NCBI RefSeq assembly: GCF_018449515.1
Contig: NZ_JAAVUQ010000027.1
Location: 1-64,000, forward strand
Length of the DNA: 64,000 nucleotides
Direction of reading: 5' to 3'
Source: Caballeronia sp. dw_19
GTDB taxonomy: Bacteria; Pseudomonadota; Gammaproteobacteria; Burkholderiales; Burkholderiaceae
In this document: piece by piece, positions 59,431 to 64,000 of the stretch
How the letters are laid out: the number at the start of each line of letters is the position of its first letter
How positions within the stretch are numbered: position 1 is the first letter of the stretch
The notes under the pieces: generated by a model
What the model saw: only the letters and a program-made list of their open reading frames with translations
Databases searched by the model: none
Told to the model about the DNA's origin: nothing
Made by a program: the position numbers and the translations under genes

Positions 59431-60449
59431 CGTCGCTGATGTTAATGCCAATGCCCATGCTCTTGTTCTTCACGGCTGGAATCGCCTGCGTGGTGTGCGC
59501 GGCGATTTTGCTCCTGCTATTGCGTACGGGCTGGGCTTGGGATATTGCTGTCGATATCCCGAATCACCGGTCGCTGCATGTGCGTCCGGTGCCGCGTGTG
59601 GGCGGCTGGGGCGTCATGCCGGCCATGCTGCTCGCCGTTGCATTGTGCGCGCCATCCTTTGGCTGGATTGCGCTCGGGGCGTTGCTGCTGGCCATAGTGT
59701 CCCAGATCGACGATCGGCGGGGCTTGCCGGCTCGCGTGCGCTTCGCCGCGCATCTGATCGTGGTGGCCGGGGCCATTGCGTGGAGCTCCGTGAGCATTAC
59801 CTGGTGGCTTGCGCTGCTTGCCGTGGTCGCGCTTGTCTGGGTGGTCAATCTTTACAATTTCATGGACGGTTCCGACGGTCTTGCGGGCGGCATGGCGGTG
59901 TTTGGTTTCGGCTTTTACGTTGTTGCAGCGCTGGTTTTGCAGCCAGCGCTCGCAGTGACTGCGGCGGCGGTAGCCGGCGCAGCATTTGGCTTCTTGATTT
60001 TTAACCACCATCCGGCCAAGATATTCCTCGGCGATGCCGGTTCTATCCCGCTTGGCTTCCTGGCTGGGGCGCTGGGCTTCTGGGGCTGGCAGCACGGGGT
60101 GTGGCCGATCTGCTTCCCTGCGCTGGTGTTTGCGCCTTTTGTCGCCGATGCCACCGTGACCCTGGCGCGCCGTCTCGCGCGGGGCGAAAAAGTATGGCTG
60201 GCGCATCGCGAGCATTATTATCAGCGTTTGGTGAGACTGACTGAAAGCCACGTCCGCGTGGCTGTGGCGTATTACTTGCTCATGTTGGGCAGCGGTTGCG
60301 TAGCGCTTTTAGCACTTCGCGTGCCGCTCACGGTCCAGTGGACCTTGTTCGGGGCGTGGTACGTTGTTCTGGCCTTGGTTGGCTGGCAGATCGACCGCCG
60401 TTGGCGGCAATTCATCCTCACTCAAGGTAACGATAACGATGCGAATTAA
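59427..60449 (+). CDS. wbpL: initiating sugar-1-phosphate transferase, WbpL/WecA-like
   Basis: Polytopic membrane protein of 340 aa with about 10-11 segments, MraY/WecA family. HRSLHVRPVPRVGGWGVMPA, SQIDDRRGLPARVRFAAHLI (the Asp-Asp pair), VNLYNFMDGSDGLAGGMAVF and IFLGDAGSIPLGFLAG are the family motifs, and AHREHYYQRLVRLTESH is the HxxH-type cytoplasmic loop. It transfers N-acetylated sugar 1-phosphate (probably QuiNAc, FucNAc or GlcNAc) to undecaprenyl phosphate to start the O-chain. It overlaps the SDR gene by 4 bp and the WbpM-like gene by 11 bp. Confidence 0.94.
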   Translation: MTSLMLMPMPMLLFFTAGIACVVCAAILLLLLRTGWAWDIAVDIPNHRSLHVRPVPRVGGWGVMPAMLLAVALCAPSFGWIALGALLLAIVSQIDDRRGLPARVRFAAHLIVVAGAIAWSSVSITWWLALLAVVALVWVVNLYNFMDGSDGLAGGMAVFGFGFYVVAALVLQPALAVTAAAVAGAAFGFLIFNHHPAKIFLGDAGSIPLGFLAGALGFWGWQHGVWPICFPALVFAPFVADATVTLARRLARGEKVWLAHREHYYQRLVRLTESHVRVAVAYYLLMLGSGCVALLALRVPLTVQWTLFGAWYVVLALVGWQIDRRWRQFILTQGNDNDAN

Positions 60450-62310
60450 GCCTACGTGGCTCTCGATTGCAGCGTTCGGCTTCGACCTCGTGGCGGTCGC
60501 CGTGGCGTGGCTCGCCGCGTATGCGCTGCGTTTCAACGGCTCGGTTCCTGACGATTTCTGGCACGGCGGCATCAACGCGCTGGTGTGGGTCGTGGTGATC
60601 TACGGGCTGATGTTCCGTATCTTTGGGCTGTATCGCGGCATGTGGGTGTTTGCGAGCCTGCCTGACCTGATGCGCATTTCCAAGGCGGTCGCCAGCGGCG
60701 CGCTGATCGTGATGATCGGTGCGGCCATGCTCCAGCCTTCTCCCATCATTCCCCGTTCTGTGTTGATCGTGTCGCCGTTGCTGCTGTTCATGGCGACGGG
60801 CGGATCGCGCGCGCTGTATCGTGCGATTAAAGAGTTTTATCTGTACGGCGGCTTGATTGGCAAGGGCAAGCCGGTGATCGTGCTCGGCGCGGGTACGGCG
60901 GGCGCGAATCTCGTGCGCGAGTTGGCTCGTTCGAGCGAATGGCGTCTGGTCGGTCTGCTCGACGACGATCCCGCTAAACGTGGCCGTGAAATCCTGGGTC
61001 ACAAGGTCTTGGGATCGATCAGCGAGCTGCCGCTTTGGGCGGAACAGCTCAAGGCTGATACGGCGATCATCGCGATTCCGTCGGCATCGGTAGATGCACA
61101 ACGGCGCGTGGCTACCATGTGCGTTCGCGCCGGCGTCAAGGCAATGGTGCTGCCCGCGCTCACCGTGCTCACGCAAGGTCAGGCGTTCCTCTCACGGGTT
61201 CGCCAGATCGATCTGGAAGACTTGCTTGGCCGCGAGCCGGTGAAGATCGACATGCCGCACGTCGAAGCGTTGCTGCATGGTCGCGTGGTGATGGTTACGG
61301 GCGCAGGCGGTTCGATTGGTTCGGAGTTGTGCAGGCAGATCCTGCGCTTCTCGCCGGCGCAACTGGTGGCCTACGACCTGAGCGAATACGCGATGTATCT
61401 GCTCACCGAAGAATTGCATGAGCGGTTTCCGGATCTGTCGGTGATCCCGGTGATTGGTGATGCGAAGGATTCGCTATTGCTCGATCAGACCATGTCGCGC
61501 TTCGCCCCGCATATCGTGTTTCACGCGGCTGCGTACAAGCACGTACCGTTGATGGAAGAGCAGAACGCATGGGCAGCGGTGCGCAACAACGTGCTGGGCA
61601 CGCTGCGCGTGGCGCGCGCGGCGATTCGTCATCAGGTGAGCCATTTCGTGCTGATCTCCACCGATAAAGCCGTCAATCCGACCAACGTCATGGGTGCGAG
61701 CAAGCGCCTGGCCGAGATGGCGTGCCAGGCGTTGCAGCAGACCGCGCCGCGCACGCAGTTCGAGACGGTGAGATTTGGCAATGTGCTGGGCAGCGCGGGC
61801 AGCGTGATCCCGAAGTTCCAGCAGCAGATTGCAAAGGGCGGGCCGGTGACGGTGACGCATCCGGAGATTACGCGGTTCTTCATGACGATTCCCGAGGCCG
61901 CGCAACTGGTGTTGCAGGCATCGAGCATGGGCCGTGGTGGCGAGATCTTTATCCTGGATATGGGTGAGCCGGTGAGGATCGTGGACCTGGCGCGCGATCT
62001 GATCCGTTTGTACGGATTCTCGGAGGAGCAAATCCGGATCGTGTTCACGGGCTTGCGGCCGGGCGAAAAGCTCTACGAAGAGTTACTTGCTGACGACGAA
62101 ACGACCACGCGCACACCCCATCCGAAACTGCGGATCGCGCAGGCGCGCGAAGTGCCGAATCACTTCCTCGATGAATTGCTGCCGTGGCTGATGCAGCATC
62201 GCGTGCTAGCTGACGATGAAGTGCGGCGTGACCTGCGTCGCTGGGTGCCGGAATATCAGACGACCATGCCGCCTGCGTTGCAAAGCGTTCAGTCGGTTCG
62301 AAACGGTTGA
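60439..62310 (+). CDS. wbpM: WbpM/CapD-like UDP-GlcNAc 4,6-dehydratase
   Basis: Membrane-bound SDR of 623 aa. Four N-terminal membrane segments (from LSIAAFGFDLVAVAVAWLAA) precede a first Rossmann region (VIVLGAGTAGANLVRELARS). The catalytic SDR half has VVMVTGAGGSIGSELCRQIL, HAAAYKHVPLMEEQNAWAAV, LISTDKAVNPTNVMGASKRL (Met replaces the usual Tyr, the S-M-K type) and TVRFGNVLGSAGSVIPKFQQ. It makes UDP-4-keto-6-deoxy-GlcNAc for QuiNAc or FucNAc. The start at 60439 (MRIKPTWLSI) is chosen over an earlier frame extension without homology. Confidence 0.95.
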   Translation: MRIKPTWLSIAAFGFDLVAVAVAWLAAYALRFNGSVPDDFWHGGINALVWVVVIYGLMFRIFGLYRGMWVFASLPDLMRISKAVASGALIVMIGAAMLQPSPIIPRSVLIVSPLLLFMATGGSRALYRAIKEFYLYGGLIGKGKPVIVLGAGTAGANLVRELARSSEWRLVGLLDDDPAKRGREILGHKVLGSISELPLWAEQLKADTAIIAIPSASVDAQRRVATMCVRAGVKAMVLPALTVLTQGQAFLSRVRQIDLEDLLGREPVKIDMPHVEALLHGRVVMVTGAGGSIGSELCRQILRFSPAQLVAYDLSEYAMYLLTEELHERFPDLSVIPVIGDAKDSLLLDQTMSRFAPHIVFHAAAYKHVPLMEEQNAWAAVRNNVLGTLRVARAAIRHQVSHFVLISTDKAVNPTNVMGASKRLAEMACQALQQTAPRTQFETVRFGNVLGSAGSVIPKFQQQIAKGGPVTVTHPEITRFFMTIPEAAQLVLQASSMGRGGEIFILDMGEPVRIVDLARDLIRLYGFSEEQIRIVFTGLRPGEKLYEELLADDETTTRTPHPKLRIAQAREVPNHFLDELLPWLMQHRVLADDEVRRDLRRWVPEYQTTMPPALQSVQSVRNG

Positions 62311-62566
62311 AGGTACTTAACCGCTGACGCACTGCATCTGCTAAACAAGAGTGTGGCAACTGATTCGAATAACTCGGATCAGAGGCGAAGCGTGTGCGAT
62401 TCATCGCGCGGTATGGTTCGGCCTAGCAGGATTTCGCTCACTCCTCTCGCCATTCATACACGTGCCAACGAAAAGCATGGAAGTGCTTAAGGTGCTCAGG
62501 GTTGATCGGCGGCTCGCTTAACGCACTCCGTCAAAGCGCACTCGGGCATCCTCCCGCATAAAAAAA
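62311..62566. other. 256-bp convergent intergenic region
   Basis: Lies between the convergent WbpM-like gene and the membrane protein gene. No promoter, gene or clear T-tract hairpin was found. Confidence 0.4.
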
Positions 62567-64000
62567 CTACCGCAGCCCTACCGTCGCGAAGTACTCGCCA
62601 CGCGACACCACGAACCTTGGATCTGCCTGAAGCTGGTCGAGAGCGCCCGCAAAACGGGCCTTCGCTGCTTCCACGCTTGCTGTTGCCGGGGGCCACTCGT
62701 GCGCGTCCCAGAGCAGATCGATAAAGGACACCACCACGTAATTGGCGTCATGGGTATCGAGTGTCTGTTTGATCGCCGCGCCAAGGTGTTCGGGGTCGCT
62801 GGCGAACAGTGCCTGAATGTTCACGGGCCACGCGGATCTCGCGATCTCCACGTTCTTGTCGCCACCCGAGTTGTACGTCTTCACATTTGCCTCGGCGGCA
62901 AGATAGGCCGCGAGGAAATCGTTTCCCTGAGGCACGAAGGCGACGACGCTTCCCGGCCGTATCTGGCGTTTAAACGATGCCACCAACGTTGCATCGACGT
63001 TGCGCAACGAGTCCTGCCAATGATGCGGAGCCCGCAGTTTCACCCGCGCATTCGGCGGATTAACAACCGATTGAGACGCCATCACATGTGGTTTTGGAAG
63101 GTTGCAGACAACCGTCAGCGCGACCAGCACAAGCGCCCAGCCAGCGTGTTGCCGCCGCTCCAGTTCGCCGATCAGCATTGCAAACAGCGCCCACAGTCCG
63201 AAAAGGCCGAGAGCCAGCCACCGATAGCTCGCGCGCATATTCTTGAAGCCCGGTACATGCTCGGAGAGGTACGCACTGCCAGTGGGCATGACTGCATTGG
63301 CAGCTGGCATGAACGGAGAAAAATTGCCGGCGACAATATCGGCTTGAGGCCGCAACGAGTAAACCTTTAAGGACGGTCCCAGGGAAAGATAAGTCCCTAT
63401 GATCGCGATGGCGAGAAAGGCAACGGCGATTTTTTGACGCCTGACGACAAAAAATCCAAGGCAGCCAAACAATCCAAGGAACAGTGAAAACGTCGTTGTC
63501 CACACCGACGCATCGCCGTAGTAGAACTGATCGTTTCGATCCAGGCCCATGCCAAGATGGTCCCAAAACCAAAACAACCCTTTGGTGGGCAAGACCAGCA
63601 TGGTTACGTCGACTCCCCACCCGCGGAAAAGGTCGAGCGAGTCAGGCGTGAACAGTGGAAAACCGAGGAACGACACATAGAGTAAATACGCGACCGCGAA
63701 GCCAACAATACAAATGGGCAAGCTGACCGCGGTGACCCATCTAAGGCGAGCACGATCGGCTAGTCCTTCGACGGCGAGAAAAATGAAGGTCGCCAACGCA
63801 AACATGACAAACGTGTACCCGTCCATGAACACCGACAGCACTGCGGTTGCTGCGAAGCCCAAGGCATTGCCAGCGAGTGTCGAGACGCGGGTGTTGTCAA
63901 TGCGGCATACGCGCAACGCCTGGTTCAGGTAGAAGGGAAGCAAGGCGATGCCGATTGACAGCATCGAATAGACCGCATGTGCCCAAACCATCGGCATGGT
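62567..64000 (-). CDS. polytopic membrane protein, partial (cut by window edge)
   Basis: The frame enters from the right edge with no stop, so the N terminus is outside the window; at least 477 residues are visible. About eight membrane segments are seen (ALATFIFLAVEG, ICIVGFAVAYLLYVSFLG, FSLFLGLFGCLGFFVVR, WLALGLFGLWALFAMLIG). A soluble C-terminal domain follows (SVVAFVPQGNDFLAAYLAAE, NYVVVSFIDLLWDAHEWPPA). The periplasmic loop FTPDSLDLFRGWGVDVTMLV is reminiscent of GT-C/YfhO-like proteins. It may be a further periplasmic glycan-modifying enzyme; family assignment is tentative. Confidence 0.7.
   Translation of the reverse strand, partial: TMPMVWAHAVYSMLSIGIALLPFYLNQALRVCRIDNTRVSTLAGNALGFAATAVLSVFMDGYTFVMFALATFIFLAVEGLADRARLRWVTAVSLPICIVGFAVAYLLYVSFLGFPLFTPDSLDLFRGWGVDVTMLVLPTKGLFWFWDHLGMGLDRNDQFYYGDASVWTTTFSLFLGLFGCLGFFVVRRQKIAVAFLAIAIIGTYLSLGPSLKVYSLRPQADIVAGNFSPFMPAANAVMPTGSAYLSEHVPGFKNMRASYRWLALGLFGLWALFAMLIGELERRQHAGWALVLVALTVVCNLPKPHVMASQSVVNPPNARVKLRAPHHWQDSLRNVDATLVASFKRQIRPGSVVAFVPQGNDFLAAYLAAEANVKTYNSGGDKNVEIARSAWPVNIQALFASDPEHLGAAIKQTLDTHDANYVVVSFIDLLWDAHEWPPATASVEAAKARFAGALDQLQADPRFVVSRGEYFATVGLR

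Noticed and set aside
59405..60004. 199-codon frame overlapping the WbpL-like gene
   Set aside because: Wrong frame; the MraY-family motifs lie in the overlapping frame.
1..64000. tRNA, rRNA, CRISPR arrays, prophage or attachment sites
   Set aside because: No cloverleaf, rRNA-like stretch, regular spacer array, integrase gene or direct-repeat pair next to a tRNA was recognised.

Overview
The window is about 60% GC, densely packed chromosomal DNA of a Burkholderiaceae bacterium, most likely Paraburkholderia/Caballeronia/Burkholderia. This rests on the gene order thiD-like kinase / rubredoxin / phrB / yqgE-ruvX-pyrR-pyrB-pyrC'-plsC, a 3-hydroxybutyrate-oligomer hydrolase, a CIRCE-controlled groESL operon, and an O-antigen locus bordered by rmlBACD and apaH. 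No rRNA, tRNA, CRISPR array or intact mobile element was seen.

Layout. (1) 1-9500: accessory metabolism and envelope genes: MFS exporter, LysR regulator, HCCA-isomerase/DsbA-like protein, TAXI-type solute receptor, BON protein, a frameshifted PHB-oligomer hydrolase, and a DUF2242 lipoprotein. (2) 9750-12900: a VapBC-type pair whose toxin has lost its first catalytic Asp, then groES-groEL behind a CIRCE operator and a heat-shock-like promoter. (3) 12900-23600: housekeeping block with a DUF72 protein, a ThiD-like kinase, rubredoxin (56 aa), photolyase, the YqgE-RuvX-PyrR-PyrB-PyrC' operon (the PyrC' lacks the dihydroorotase metal histidines) and an acyltransferase. (4) 23900-64000: a surface-polysaccharide (O-antigen) island of more than 40 kb.

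The island has several modules. rmlBACD makes dTDP-L-rhamnose. The plus-strand operon at 28924-36534 holds an ABC exporter (Wzm, Wzt with a C-terminal substrate-recognition domain), GDP-mannose dehydratase, a methyltransferase with a long coiled coil and a double GT4 glycosyltransferase. This is the architecture of ABC-transporter-dependent O-polysaccharides whose length is set by chain-end modification. The segment 36535-44685 is a scarred mosaic: one glycosyltransferase, two methyltransferases, one GT-C membrane protein, two diverged remnants of the upstream glycosyltransferase, a methyltransferase remnant and an IS3-type transposase remnant. A tightly coupled minus-strand operon (53796 down to 46414) encodes RfbF-RfbG-RfbH (CDP-3,6-dideoxy-4-ketohexose), an SDR, a split transketolase, GtrA and GtrB. 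The right end carries manC, GT4 enzymes, an SDR, a WbpL-like initiating transferase and a WbpM-like dehydratase, and ends in a membrane protein cut by the window edge.

The most interesting proposal is the minus-strand operon. A two-subunit transketolase is locked, by stop/start overlaps, between CDP-3,6-dideoxyhexose synthesis genes and a GtrA/GtrB lipid-carrier module. I infer that it attaches a two-carbon unit to the 4-keto sugar, giving a 4-C-branched dideoxysugar that is loaded on undecaprenyl phosphate, flipped, and added to the O-antigen in the periplasm by a GT-C enzyme encoded nearby. This is a hypothesis from gene content and has not been tested.
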